DNA of 64,000 nt from Prionace glauca (GCA_037974335.1 CM075760.1:12191791-12255790), one strand, 5' to 3'; shown: positions 43,701-55,920, numbered from the stretch's first letter. Translations and numbers: made by a program. The notes: generated by a model not told the origin, from the letters alone.

Positions 43701-46700
43701 CAATGTGAATGACTGGCCCCAGTGTATCACTGACAGAGACAGCTGGGCCCGGAGTCAGACTGGGACCTGAGAATTAGAACATTACAATGTGAATGACTGG
43801 CCCCAGTGTATCACTGACAGAGACAGCTGGGCCCGGAGTCAGACTGGGACCTGAGAATTAGAACATTACAATGTGAATGACTGGCCCCAGTGTATCACTA
43901 ACAGAGACAGCTGGGCCCGGAGTCAGACTGGGACCTGAGAATTAGAACATTACAATGTGAATGACTGGCCCCAGTGTATCACTGACAGAGACAGTTGGGC
44001 CCGGAGTCAGACTGGGACCTGAGAATTAGAACATTACAATGTGAATGACTGGCCCCAGTGTATCACTGACAGAGACAGCTGGGCCCGGAGTCAGACTGGG
44101 ACCTGAGAATTAGAACATTACAATGTGAATGACCGGCCCCAGTGTATCACTGACAGAGACAGCTGGGCCCGGAGTCAGACTGGGACCTGAGAATTAGAAC
44201 ATTACAATGTGAATGACTGGCCCCAGTGTATCACTAACAGAGACAGCTGGGCCCGGAGTCAGACTGGGACCTGAGAATTAGAACATTACAATGTGAATGA
44301 CTGGCCCCAGTGTATCACTGACAGAGACAGCTGGGCCCAGAGTCAGACTGGAACCTGAGAATTAGAACATTACAATGTGAATGACTGGCCCCAGTGTATC
44401 ACTGACAGAGACAGCTGGGCCCAGAGTCAGACTGGAACCTGAGAATTAGAACATTACAATGTGAATGACTGGCCCCAGTGTATCACTGACAGAGACAGCT
44501 GGGCCCGGAGTCAGACTGGAACCTGAGAATTAGAACATTACAATGTGAATGACTGGCCCCAGTGTATCACTGACAGAGGCAGCTGGGCCCGGAGTCAGAC
44601 TGGGACCTGAGAATTAGAACATTACAATGTGAATGACTGGCCCCAGTGTATCACTGACAGAGACAGCTGGGCCCGGAGTCAGACTGGGACCTGAGAATTA
44701 GAACATTACAATGTGAATGACTGGCCCCAGTGTATCACTGACAGAGACAGCTGGGCCCGGAGTCAGACTGGGACCTGAGAATTAGAACATTACAATGTGA
44801 ATGACTGGCCCCAGTGTATCACTAACAGAGACAGCTGGGCCCAGAGTCAGACTGGGACCTGAGAATTAGAACATTACAATGTGAATGACTGGCCCCAGTG
44901 TATCACTGACAGAGACAGCTGGGCCCAGAGTCAGACTGGAACCTGAGAATTAGAACATTACAATGTGAATGACTGGCCCCAGTGTATCACTGACAGAGAC
45001 AGCTGGGCCCGGAGTCAGACTGGGACCTGAGAATTAGAACATTACAATGTGAATGACTGGCCCCAGTGTATCACTAACAGAGACAGCTGGGCCCGGAGTC
45101 AGACTGGGACCTGAGAATTAGAACATTACAATGTGAATGACCGGCCCCAGTGTATCACTAACAGAGACAGCTGGGCCCGGAGTCAGACTGGGACCTGAGA
45201 ATTAGAACATTACAATGTGAATGACTGGCCCCAGTGTATCACTGACAGAGACAGCTGGGCCCGGAGTCAGACTGGGACCTGAGAATTAGAACATTACAAT
45301 GTGAATGACTGGCCCCAGTGTATCACTGACAGAGACAGCTGGGCCCGGAGTCAGACTGGGACCTGAGAATTAGAACATTACAATGTGAATGACTGGCTCC
45401 AGTGTATCACTGACAGAGACAGCTGGGCCCGGAGTCAGACTGGGACCTGAGAATTAGAACATTACAATGTGAATGACTGGCCCCAGTGTATCACTGACAG
45501 AGACAGCTGGGCCCGGAGTCAGACTGGGACCTGAGAATTAGAACATTACAATGTGAATGACTGGCCCCAGTGTATCACTGACAGAGACAGCTGGGCCCGG
45601 AGTCAAACTGGGACCTGAGAATTAGAACATTACAATGTGAATGACTGGCCCCAGTGTATCACTGACAGAGACAGCTGGGCCCGGAGTCAGACTGGGACCT
45701 GAGAATTAGAACATTACAATGTGAATGACTGGCCCCAGTGTATCACTAACAGAGACAGCTGGGCCCGGAGTCAGACTGGGACCTGAGAATTAGAACATTA
45801 CAATGTGAATGACTGGCTCCAGTGTATCACTGACAGAGACAGCTGGGCCCGGAGTCAGACTGGGACCTGAGAATTAGAACATTACAATGTGAATGACTGG
45901 CCCCAGTGTATCACTGACAGTGACAGCTGGGCCCGGAGTCAGACTGGGACCTGAGAATTAGAACATTACAATGTGAATGACTGGCTCCAGTGTATCACTG
46001 ACAGAGACAGCTGGGCCCGGAGTCAGACTGGGACCTGAGAATTAGAACATTACAATGTGAATGACTGGCCCCAGTGTATCACTGACAGAGACAGCTGGGC
46101 CCGGAGTCAGACTGGGACCTGAGAATTAGAACATTACAATGTGAATGACTGGCCCCAGTGTATCACTGACAGAGACAGCTGGGCCCGGAGTCAGACTGGG
46201 ACCTGAGAATTAGAACATTACAATGTGAATGACTGGCCCCAGTGTATCACTGACAGAGACAGCTGGGCCCGGAGTCAGACTGGGACCTGAGAATTAGAAC
46301 ATTACAATGTGAATGACCGGCCCCAGTGTATCACTAACAGAGACAGCTGGGCCCGGAGTCAGACTGGGACCTGAGAATTAGAACATTACAATGTGAATGA
46401 CTGGCTCCAGTGTATCACTAACAGAGACAGCTGGGCCCGGAGTCAGACTGGGACCTGAGAATTAGAACATTACAATGTGAATGACCGGCCCCAGTGTATC
46501 ACTGACAGAGACAGCTGGGCCCGGAGTCAGACTGGGACCTGAGAATTAGAACATTACAATGTGAATGACTGGCCCCAGTGTATCACTGACAGAGACAGCT
46601 GGGCCCGGAGTCAGACTGGGACCTGAGAATTAGAACATTACAATGTGAATGACCGGCCCCAGTGTATCACTGACAGAGACAGCTGGGCCCGGAGTCAGAC

Positions 46701-48392
46701 TGGGACCTGAGAATTAGAACATTACAATGTGAATGACTGGCCCCAGTGTATCACTGACAGAGACAGCTGGGCCCGGAGTCAGACTGGGACCTGAGAATTA
46801 GAACATTACAATGTGAATGACTGGCTCCAGTGTATCACTGACAGAGACAGCTGGGCCCGGAGTCAGACTGGGACCTGAGAATTAGAACATTACAATGTGA
46901 ATGACTGGCCCCAGTGTATCACTGACAGAGACAGCTGGGCCCGGAGTTAGACTGGGACCTGAGAATTAGAACATTACAATGTGAATGACTGGCCCCAGTG
47001 TATCACTAACAGAGACAGCTGGGCCCGGAGTCAGACTGGGACCTGAGAATTAGAACATTACAATGTGAATGACTGGCCCCAGTGTAACACTGACAGAGAC
47101 AGCTGGGCCCGGAGTCAGACTGGAACCTGAGAATTAGAACATTACAATGTGAATGACTGGCCCCAGTGTATCACTGACAGAGACAGCTGGGCCCGGAGTC
47201 AGACTGGGACCTGAGAATTAGAACATTACAATGTGAATGACTGGCCCCAGTGTAACACTGACAGAGACAGCTGGGCCCGGAGTCAGACTGGAACCTGAGA
47301 ATTAGAACATTACAATGTGAATGACTGGCCCCAGTGTATCACTGACAGAGACAGCTGGGCCCGGAGTCAGACTGGGACCTGAGAATTAGAACATTACAAT
47401 GTGAATGACTGGCCCCAGTGTATCACTGACAGAGACAGCTGGGCCCGGAGTCAGACTGGGACCTGAGAATTAGAACATTACAATGTGAATGACTGGCCCC
47501 AGTGTATCACTGACAGAGACAGCTGGGCCCGGAGTCAGACTGGGACCAGAGAATTAGAACATTACAATGTGAATGACTGGCTCCAGTGTATCACTGACAG
47601 AGACAGCTGGGCCCAGAGTCAGACTGGGACCTGAGAATTAGAACATTACAATGTGAATGACTGGCTCCAGTGTATCACTGACAGAGACAGCTGGGCCCTG
47701 AGTCAGACTGGGACCTGAGAATTAGAACATTACAATGTGAATGACTGGCCCCAGTGTATCACTGACAGAGACAGCTGGGCCCGGAGTCAGACTGGGACCT
47801 GAGAATTAGAACATTACAATGTGAATGACTGGCTCCAGTGTATCACTGACAGAGACAGCTGGTCCCGGAGTCAGACTGGGACCTGAGAATTAGAACATTA
47901 CAATGTGAATGACTGGCTCCAGTGTATCACTGACAGAGACAGCTGGGCCCGGAGTCAGACTGGGACCTGAGAATTAGAACATTACAATGTGAATGACTGG
48001 CTCCAGTGTATCACTGACAGAGACAGCTGGGCCCGGAGTCAGACTGGGACCTGAGAATTAGAACATTACAATGTGAATGACTGGCCCCAGTGTATCACTG
48101 ACAGAGACAGCTGGGCCCAGAGTCAGACTGGGACCTGAGAATTAGAACATTACAATGTGAATGACTGGCCCCAGTGTATCACTGACAGAGACAGCTGGGC
48201 CCGGAGTCAGACTGGGACCTGAGAATTAGAACATTACAATGTGAATGACTGGCTCCAGTGTATCACTGACAGAGACAGCTGGGCCCGGAGTCAGACTGGG
48301 ACCTGAGAATTAGAACATTACAATGTGAATGACTGGCCCCAGTGTATCACTGACAGAGACAGCTGGGCCCGGAGTCAGACTGGGACCAGATA
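40790..48392. repeat. 84-bp satellite, about 90 units
   Basis: Unit contains GAATTAGAACATTACAATGT, GAATGACTGGCCCCAGTG and CAGCTGGGCCCGGAGTCAG. 84 is a multiple of three, yet every frame on both strands I checked has a stop per unit, so it does not code. Unit variants (GGCTCC, ACTAAC, AGTTGGG, GTTTCAC) recur at exact 1512-base offsets, showing an 18-unit block duplicated in tandem (about 41.3-42.8 and 42.8-44.3 kb). Confidence 0.97.
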
Positions 48393-48704
48393 GAAGGAAG
48401 GAATCATTTCTGGGGCCTGAGAGCAGGTTTATTTGTCATGAGGAGTGAGGCAGGGGTTTGTGTGGCAAACACGGATTGGAAACCCTACCACAACCGCAAG
48501 AGTGACTGATGCCATCTGACTGAGGTTTGTATTCACGAGGACTGAAACGATGAACTATGAAACCCTCATCAGAGGGAGAAAAGCAGTGCAATAAATGTTA
48601 AGGATTATTGTGTTTTTCCTAAAAAAAATGTTTGATCCGATGCTAATCTGTTCAAAGTGATGTTTTGTAAATAGAATCGACTTTCGGAATGGTTCCTGGC
48701 AATT
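48393..48704. other. Unassigned
   Basis: Unique sequence after the satellite; TTTATTTGTCATGAGG near its left end. Nothing recognised. Confidence 0.4.
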
Positions 48705-48772
48705 ACACCCACACATACACACACACAGAAACACACACACACATGCACACACTCACACACACAACGCACAAG
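48705..48772. repeat. (CA)n microsatellite
   Basis: Interrupted ACACAC run. Confidence 0.92.
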
Positions 48773-49317
48773 TCCTGTCAAAAGATAAGATTAGCACAAG
48801 ACGACAGTTGTATAAATATTCCATTTTATTCCGTTTTAATGAAGGACAGGGAGAGACACAAAAAGGATGCTGGGACACTGATATAGATGAACCTTAAAAT
48901 TCTCCCATTCTCGAGAATCCTTCAAAAGTTCATCCCATGAAGGATATATCGAATTTATTTTCCAAAGTTTCTGTGGAATCTAATTCCATCACCCTTCCAA
49001 GCTGTTCATTCCAGTTCAGCACAACTACTGTGTAAAAGTAAACACTTACCTTTCTGTCTCGCTGCTCAATAAAATAAATATGTGCCCATTGGTTGCTGAC
49101 CGTCCCCCAGTTGAAAGATTCTCCTTTTAATTAACCCAATCACAACTTCATGATTATGAACACCAAATGGCATGACAATGCAATGAAACAGATGTCAAAT
49201 TATGATGATGATACAATCAGCAAATAAAATAATCCCATTACAACTAGAACATGGTCTAAAATGCAACAGAAGCAAAGCACTGCTAACCAGCATTCTGAAG
49301 GTGTACAGCAACTTCTA
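48773..49317. other. Unassigned, A/T-rich
   Basis: No exon, RNA gene or known repeat recognised. Confidence 0.4.
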
Positions 49318-49795
49318 GCAATGGGGATTGAGCTATGAGGAGAGGCTGAATAAACTAGGCTTGTACTCGTTAGAGTTTAGAAGAATGAGGGGAGATCTCA
49401 TTGAGACGTATAAGATGATGAATGGGATGGATAGGATAGAGGTGGAGAGACTCTTCCCGCTCAAAAAAGACAGTAGGACTAGGGGGCACAGCCTCAAGAT
49501 AAAGGGGAGGCGGTTTAGAACAGAGTTGAGGAGGAACTTCTTCACTCAAAAGGTGGTGAATCTCTGGAATTCTCTGCCCGTTGAAGTGGTGGAGGCTGCC
49601 TCGCTAAATATTTTTAAGAAACGGGTTGATGGGTTTTTGATAAGAGAGGGGATTAAGGGTTATGGGGAGAGGGCGGGAAGGTGGAGCTGAGTCACGACAG
49701 ATCAGCCATGATCTTATTGAATGGCGGGGCAGGCTCGAAGGGCCAGATGGCCTACTCCTGCTCCTATTTCTTATGTTCTTATGAACACTAATAAA
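49318..49795 (+). mobile_element. Young CR1-like LINE, 3' end
   Basis: An open 120-codon frame (49328-49690) gives the intact RT C-terminus: SYEERLNKLGLYSLEFRRMR, RRNFFTQKVVNLWNSLPVEV and a normal stop. The 3' UTR ends GCTCCTATTTCTTATGTTCT, a short tandem tail. Heavily 5'-truncated, as LINE insertions usually are. Related tails at 52118-52368 and 59300-59397 differ by only a few bases. Confidence 0.9.
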
Positions 49796-50944
49796 TGTGT
49801 TGAAAAGACTGGCAAGGAGATAGAGACAGCGGGAGAGTTAGGAGAAAGCAAACCGGGGGGGGGGGGGGGGGCTGACAGATAAAAGCTGAGGAACAAAAAT
49901 AAATAGCAGATGGAGAGAAAATGATCAAACAATGAAAGATAACAGTTATCATTCCCTCCCTTCACAGATCCCGGGGGAGTTCAGTGACTGATCCACTGAC
50001 CATCCAGTTATGTCCGGGAATGGAACCTTTAACCAGATCACACCAGGCTCATTTGTAAATGTCACCGCAATGTGACCTGTCTGACTCTGCCCTGACTCTG
50101 TGGGCAGATATAAGCCGCACTGACAGATGTTCTCACCAGATTGTGGTCTCTGGATTTATTTTCTGCTCGGAAGTGAGATGTGCGGTTTGGAACCGGCAGC
50201 AGAGAAACAGGAAGTTGTGTTACCTGAGAATGAAACAACCGGGGCCAGTTTGGTGTTATCACCGTGAACAGTCTTCCTGCCTGTGAGGGTGAACTCACTC
50301 TGAAAGCATCAAGAACAGTCACACAGATTGCTGCCGGTCTCAGCATTACAGTCATCCCCATTCCCATATTAATGATTCAAGAAAATGGCCATATTTGGGG
50401 TTTAAACAGATTAATTGAAGGGAAGATGGACTGAAGGTTACTATTGAGGGAAAAGAGAAAAAGTTAAAGCAACATTTTTTATCCGCAGAGACATTCCGAA
50501 ATAGAAAGTTTAAGTGTGCTGGGTGTTGTGTGTGAGAAATAAAGGAGAGAGGTTAATTGAGTGAAATGGTTAAGTTCCTCCAATGAATTTACCTCTGCTG
50601 AGATTTTTGTGCTTTATCTTTTCAGTCACAAGGTGCCTTAAGGAAGAAGAAAGAAATAGTCTCGGAGTCAGATCCGTCTCCTGGGAACCTGTGTGAGTTA
50701 ATGGAGACTGAGAGAGAGGAGAGAGGTTATCTGATTTAGGTTCAGTCTGAGACAGAGAAAGAGAGAAGTTCAGTGAATCATTTGAAAGATGCATTGCCTT
50801 GGCAGCGGAATGACCAGCTGTACATCACATTCAAGAGCGTCCAGGGCCATTCATTAACTTTATTTATTGACTGAGACACAGAATGTGCAATAAATACTGA
50901 ATAAATTACAATATCATGCTTAAAATTAATAGCAATTATTTACA
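49796..50944. other. Unassigned
   Basis: A run of 18 or more Gs lies near 49855-49870. The 50050-50360 part (GGAAGTGAGATGTGCGGTTT) has no recognised exon. Frames up to 101 codons here show no domain. Confidence 0.4.
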
Positions 50945-51140
50945 CAGTGATTAGCACTGGTACCTCACACTGTTAGGGACACAGGTTCCATTTAAGCCTT
51001 GTGTAACTGTGTGGTGTTTACACATTCACCCCGTATGTGCGTGGGTTTCCTCCAGGTTTATTGCTTTCTTCCTACAGTCCAAAGATGTACAGGTTAGTTG
51101 GAGTGGCCATGTTGAATTGTCCTTTAGTGTCCATTTGCAG
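50945..51140 (+). mobile_element. tRNA-derived SINE, decayed
   Basis: GTGATTAGCACTGGTACCTC (box A side), then GCGTGGGTTTCCTCCAGGTT and CAAAGATGTACAGGTTAGTT. An old copy with a damaged box B. Confidence 0.78.
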
Positions 51141-51724
51141 TGCAATGTGACATACATTCATTCTGTTCCTCAATCTCTTTTGAACAAGAGGATGTTACAA
51201 GTTTCATCCCAAACTTTCAATAAAATATTCCAGGAAATGCGAGAGCAATTAAATATGATGAACAACTCCCAGTAGTTATTAACAAGACGAAACACATTCT
51301 TCGAACCCCATTACATTTTTAAAGCTAATTTCCATCTTTTCATCTCGTTCTGTCCTTTTTTTCCATCTGTCAAACGCATTTTATAGAAAACCAGTTACTG
51401 AGACAGTGTTGGCTTTATTATTAGTGTCCAATATAACACAAAGTAAGGCACGGATGTGTTCAGTAGTGCATGACACAGAGCCTGACACAATCATATCTGA
51501 GATGGAGCCCAATGTAACAGAAATGGCCTCTTGGCTGAACAAAAACTCAGAAATGATGATTTGTAGCAATTATCACGGCTTGTCATCATATCATAATAAA
51601 TGGAATGGTGTGTCATGTAATATAAACAAATATAAAGTCTATTGCAATGATGATTCAAATGAGTCGCATGCAGTAAATAAAGACACAAGGCCCAGTGTCT
51701 TGCTGTACATGTCTACAACAAATG
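51141..51724. other. Unassigned
   Basis: A plus-strand frame (51406-51885, 159 codons) runs out of unique sequence into the AG repeat and has no recognised domain, so I do not call it. Confidence 0.4.
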
Positions 51725-51766
51725 TGTGTGCGAGAGAGAGAGAGAGAGAGAGGCAGGGGCAGAGGC

Positions 51767-51805
<39 letters not shown>

Positions 51806-51860
51806 AAGGCAGGGGCAGAGGCGGGGGGGGAGAGAGAGAGAGGCAGAGGGAGAGAGCCGT
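51725..51860. repeat. AG-rich microsatellite with GGGGCAGAGGCGGGG
   Basis: (GA)n interrupted twice by GGCAGGGGCAGAGGCGGGGG, so the larger block is itself duplicated. Confidence 0.92.
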
Positions 51861-51884
51861 AAACCATTCCACTGATGAAGAATG

Positions 51885-52117
51885 AACCATTGAGTGTTTC
51901 TAGCATTTTCTGTTCGGATCTCGGGCATCCACAGCATCTTGCTTTTGACCAACGAGATATTTGAACAGGTGACTGAAAGGATGGCCAATACAGGGACAGT
52001 TTTATGGATTGACTTAGACGAGGAAAGTGAAATAAGGAGATTTAGGGAGGGAATTACAAAGCTTAGGCATAGGCAGATGAAGACATCCGAAAGTGAAAAG
52101 TGAAAGTTGAGGAGGAA
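51885..52117 (-). mobile_element. Fragments of dispersed repeats
   Basis: TTTCTAGCATTTTCTGTTCG and CATCCACAGCATCTTGCTTT are the reverse of the family at 62666-62830. AGGAGATTTAGGGAGGGAAT further right is another recurrent shark repeat word. Confidence 0.6.
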
Positions 52118-52370
52118 ATCCTTCACTCAAAGGGTGGTGAATCTCTGGAATTCTCTGCCCGTTGAAGTGGTGGAGGCTGCCTCGCTAAATATTTTTAAGA
52201 AACGGGTTGATGGGTTTTTGATAAGAGAGGGGATTAAGGGTTATGGGGAGAGGGTGGGAAGGTGGAACTGAGCCACGACAGATCAGCCATGATCTTATTG
52301 AATGGCGGGGCAGGCTCGAAGGGCTAGATGGCCTACTCCTGCTCCTATTTCTTATGTTCTTATGTTAAAT
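52118..52370 (+). mobile_element. Young CR1-like LINE, 3' end
   Basis: Same as the last ~250 bases of 49318-49795, with about four substitutions (for example GAGAGGGTGGG for GAGAGGGCGGG), ending CTTATGTTCTTATG. Confidence 0.9.
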
Positions 52371-52802
52371 GGACAGATGATGCAGAGTGCTGGTGGCTAC
52401 AGTCTTCTCTGAATGGCTAACTGATGTGAGCCAGAGCTGTTGGGCTGAAGCCAGTACGGATCACTTCAAAACCTTTTTGCTCTCGAGAGCCTGTTTTAAC
52501 CTTTATGCAGTTGGGTTAGATGTGTGCCATCCAATTGTATCAGAGTCAGAAATGCCCTGATTATGGGCCTGTGCTAGAGGCATGTCCTTGACAGAGATAA
52601 CAGGCCAGTCCTTTGTTTGTCAGCCAGCAAGCTGTTATGTAGATTTTCTACTTAAGAGAATGTCAGATATTTCTATAACAGTCCATAAATTTCTGAAGGT
52701 TTTTGTAAGGTTATTTGTCAGTGATTCCTGAGAGTCCATCACTTCAATTGATCTTGTCTCCATTCCCAAGCCAAGGGGATTTCTGTACCAGGTGGGAAGG
52801 GT
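52371..52802. other. Unassigned
   Basis: No feature recognised. Confidence 0.4.
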
Positions 52803-53225
52803 AACAAAGAACAACACAGCACGGGAAACAGGCCCTTCGGCTCAACGAGCCCGCGCCGCCGTCCCATGGTCAGTGACCTATTCATGATTTTAGTCTATGC
52901 CTAATGTGTGAGGATCAGGGAGGTCCAATATAGGGACAATTTGTTACCCAATCAATCAGCCTAAAAGCACATTTTTGGGATGTGGGAGGAAACCGGAGTA
53001 CCCGGAGGAAACCCATGCAACCATGGGGAGAACGCGCAAACTCCCACGGACACGGCCCAAATCCATGTGTCCGCACAGCAACAGAGATAGCCTCTGAGCT
53101 GCCATGATGCCCTCGAGGTGGTCCAGTTTACGCACACCAACGACATGAAGCAGTAGGCAACTCCCGATGCAATATCCAAGAGCAGCCCACCACAACCTGC
53201 CGCCCGCATGCCCCTTGCTGGACTT
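52803..53225 (-). mobile_element. Composite SINE-like repeat, second copy
   Basis: ACAAAGAACAACACAGCACG, GATGTGGGAGGAAACCGGAG, CGACATGAAGCAGTAGGC and CCAAGAGCAGCCCACC occur in the same order as at 13523-13940. Confidence 0.75.
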
Positions 53226-53429
53226 AAATTTGGTAACATTTGGGAATTCTCAATTTTCCACCAATTCCCATTCTCCTTCTTTCTGGTGGATAATGGATGT
53301 GTCACTGTGCGTAATGTGCAATCAGTGAGAATTGTCTGGATTAATCCGCACTTTCTAATTGGAGATGTTAATCAACTGAACCTCTCCAGGAATGAAATGT
53401 AGAGTTCGTACCAAAAATGGATAAGCTTG
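53226..53429. other. Unassigned
   Basis: No feature recognised. Confidence 0.35.
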
Positions 53430-53825
53430 AGTTGTTTTCATGGGACCACAAAAGATTAAGGGGTGACCTGAGGTGTACAGGATTATGAGAGACATGGACA
53501 GAGTGGATAAGGAGCAGCTGTTCCCCTTGGTTGAAGGGTCAGTCACGATGGGACATGAGTACAAGGCAAGGAGCAGGATGTGTGGGGAGCTGTGAGGAAA
53601 GACTTTTTTACCCAGAGGGTGGAGACGGTCTGGAATTTGCTGCCTGGGAGTGTGCTGGAGGGGGTTCCCTCAGAGCCTTTAAATAGTACCTGCATAAGCA
53701 TTTGGCATGCCAGAACATTCAAGGCTGTGAGCCAAGTGCTGGTAAATGGGATGAGGTGGCAGGTCAGGTGTTGGTGCAGATTCAATGGGCCAAAGGGCCT
53801 GTTCTGCACCGTATGATTCTGAGAC
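53430..53825 (+). mobile_element. CR1-like LINE 3' end
   Basis: Plus-strand coding GAVRKDFFTQRVETVWNLLP, preceded by a GATGTACAGGATTATGAG-like segment and followed by CAATGGGCCAAAGGGCCTGT. Same subfamily as 7734-8080. Confidence 0.82.
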
Positions 53826-54079
53826 CAATTTAGGATTGGAGTAAAAGTTCAGAGTGTTGTTACAAACTAATTTCTAACGAGAGTCCCTGAAACATGGGGA
53901 ATGATCACAGACAAGGAAAGTGCAGTCCGAAGAACACAATCAGCAACAGATCCAGAATATTAAACTCCAGCCCACTTACAGAGATTAACATCAGCAAACA
54001 CAAACCCCAACTGTCAGCATGAATATGGTTCAGACTTGGATATGATCAAGAGCACAACAGCAGAATCCAACCACTGTAG
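53826..54079. other. Downstream flank of the zinc-finger exon
   Basis: Probably 3' UTR of the leftward zinc-finger gene. No polyadenylation hexamer was found on the minus strand in this stretch. Confidence 0.4.
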
Positions 54080-54919
54080 TTACTTGTGAACTCGTTGGTG
54101 TCTCAACAGGTAGGCTGACTGAATGAATCCCTTCCCACACTCGGAGCAGATGAATGGCCTCTCCCCGGTGTGAACTCGCTGGTGAACTTTGAGGTGGAAT
54201 GAAGACCTGAATCCCTTTCCACAGGAAGTACAGCTGAACGGCCTTTCCTCAGTGTGAACTCGCTGGTGCTTCTGTAGGTCAAATGCTCCAATGAATCCTT
54301 TCCCACATTCAGGGCAGGTGAATGGCCTCTCCCCAGTATGAATTCGCTGGTGTCTCAGCAGGTTTGCTGACTGAGTGAACCCTTCCCCACACTCTGAGCA
54401 GGTGAAAGGCTTCTCTTTGATATGAACTCGTTGATGGATTTTGAGGTGGAATGAAGATCTGAAACTCGTTCCACAGCAAGTACAGCTGAAAGGTTTCTCC
54501 CCAGTGTGAACTCGCTGGTGTACACTGAGGTTGGAAGACGACCTAAATTTCTTCCCACAGAAAGTACAGCTGAACGGCCTCTCCTCAGTGTGAATTCGTT
54601 GGTGCTTCAACAGGTCAGAGGATCTAGTGAATCCTTTTGCACATTTGGAGCAGGTGAAAGGCCTTTCACCTGTGTGTTTTCTCTGGTGTATCCGCAGATT
54701 GTATAACTGAGTGAATCCCTTCTCACATTCAGGGCAAGTGAATGGCCTCTCAGTGTGATTTTGCTGGTGTGTCTGTAGGTTTGATAACTGAGTGAATCCC
54801 TTCCCACATTCAGGGCAGGTGAATGGTCTCTCCCCAGTGTGACTGCGTTGATGGATTTCCAGCAGGGATGGGTAATTGAATCCTTTCCCACAGTCATCGC
54901 ATTTGCATGGTTTCCCCAT
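54080..54919 (-). CDS. C2H2 zinc-finger protein, ten fingers
   Basis: A 279-residue minus-strand frame from ATG 54919 to TAA 54080 encodes ten Krueppel-type C2H2 fingers in a row (CxxC...HxxxH), from [20 protein letters not shown] to [20 protein letters not shown], ending RVHK. Linkers are TGERPF/TGEKPF or TEERPF; the one between fingers 2 and 3 is TERPF, one residue short, which should alter spacing on DNA. Fingers 5, 6 and 9 are sisters (FRSSFHL type), as are 7 and 10 (QSAN/QSAY), so fingers multiplied in blocks. It is likely a nuclear DNA-binding regulator; no KRAB, SCAN or BTB domain is seen. MGK(P/L)xKC just after ACACCA is also the start of the paralogue at 58273. The exon probably begins at 55259. 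Confidence 0.9.
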   Translation of the reverse strand: MGKPCKCDDCGKGFNYPSLLEIHQRSHTGERPFTCPECGKGFTQLSNLQTHQQNHTERPFTCPECEKGFTQLYNLRIHQRKHTGERPFTCSKCAKGFTRSSDLLKHQRIHTEERPFSCTFCGKKFRSSSNLSVHQRVHTGEKPFSCTCCGTSFRSSFHLKIHQRVHIKEKPFTCSECGEGFTQSANLLRHQRIHTGERPFTCPECGKGFIGAFDLQKHQRVHTEERPFSCTSCGKGFRSSFHLKVHQRVHTGERPFICSECGKGFIQSAYLLRHQRVHK

Positions 54920-55259
54920 GATGCTGGTGTCCTTGTGTCTCTCTGGATTTGGTGATCAGTTGAATCCTCATCCACACTCAGCGTGAACAGTTACTCCACA
55001 ATGTGAATAGTGAATTATGTTTTTTCAGGCTGTGTAACTGGTTAAAACTCTTTCCACAGTCAGTTCACTCGGGTGTGCGTGTCTCGGTGCTTTTCCAGTC
55101 ACACTGATGTTTGGAATTTTCTCTCAGACAGAACAGACAAAGATTTTGCCTTCTGAATTCAGAGGTAATATTCAGATCCTGATGAATCGAGTAACTCGTC
55201 GGATGTCAATGTGATGTTTGGCTGAGTTTTCAGTTTGCAAATTCTTCCCTTCCAACCTG
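54920..55259 (-). other. 5' part of the zinc-finger last exon
   Basis: On the minus strand an acceptor TCTTTTCACAG precedes CAGGTTGGAAGGGAAG. The segment includes GCCAAACATCACATTGACAT, which matches CAAACCAAACATCACATCAA in the rightward paralogue's exon (57950 on). A degenerate finger-like stretch (GTGGAAAGAGTTTTAACCAG) lies before the ATG. Probably untranslated. Confidence 0.6.
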
Positions 55260-55503
55260 CTGTGAAAAGAGTTTACAAAAGGCATCACTGTCAATGCAGA
55301 AGAAAAATTCAGAACAGACAATTCTAGTTTCTATGGAACAAATTTTCCTCTCTTGTCCCCCAAAGCTGAAATCATTGTCCCACTCATGCTACCTCCTCAC
55401 TGTGTTCAAATCCAAACAAAATTTTGGAAAATTCTTCCTGTAGTTTTTTTTAACAAACTTGCAAATCTAGGAATAACCAGCCTGCTCACTGACCATACAG
55501 AAT
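55260..55503. other. Intron of the leftward zinc-finger gene
   Basis: Unique sequence between the inferred acceptor and the next repeat; nothing recognised. Confidence 0.4.
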
Positions 55504-55920
55504 AAGAAGTCTCACAATACCAGTTAAGGTCCAACAGGGTTTATTTGGAATCACGGGCATTCAGAGGACTACTTCTTCATCAGGTGAGTGGACCATACAG
55601 AACGGCCGGTATTAAACTCATGTTCAAAGCTTACTGTGTGGGGATTTAATGAGTGCCCGCACTGATTGATAGAAGTTCTGGACCAAAGAGAAGAGGAGGG
55701 GTGGGGCTGACGGACTGAGCTGGAGTGGCTAGACCTCCAACCAGAATGAAAAAGGGATGGAGCTGAGTCTGGTCCTCCCTTATTGTCTGAAAGTCAGCCT
55801 CATCATGGATGAAGGAGCGGGACTCCGAAACCTCATGATTCCAAATTAACCTGTTAGACTTTAACCTGGTGTGCCCACCTCAGTCCAACACCGGCATCTC
55901 CACATTGTGGATGCTGATTG
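55504..55920 (+). mobile_element. Fold-back-ended dispersed repeat
   Basis: Starts AAGAAGTCTCACAATACCAG and later has AACCTGTTAGACTTTAACCT, roughly its inverse, then the shared 3' end CAGTCCAACACCGGCATCTC. Its ends are partly complementary over about 45 bases. The same 3' end closes the hairpin element at 56410-56625. Confidence 0.65.

Noticed and set aside
40790-48392. CRISPR-like or immunoglobulin-switch-like repeat array
   Set aside because: Units are contiguous with no unique spacers, so not CRISPR. The unit lacks the GAGCT-rich pentamers typical of switch regions, and no constant-region exons are nearby.
51406-51885. 159-codon plus-strand frame (MLALLLVSN...)
   Set aside because: The start looks signal-peptide-like, but the frame runs into an AG microsatellite, has no recognisable domain and no splice signals were found.
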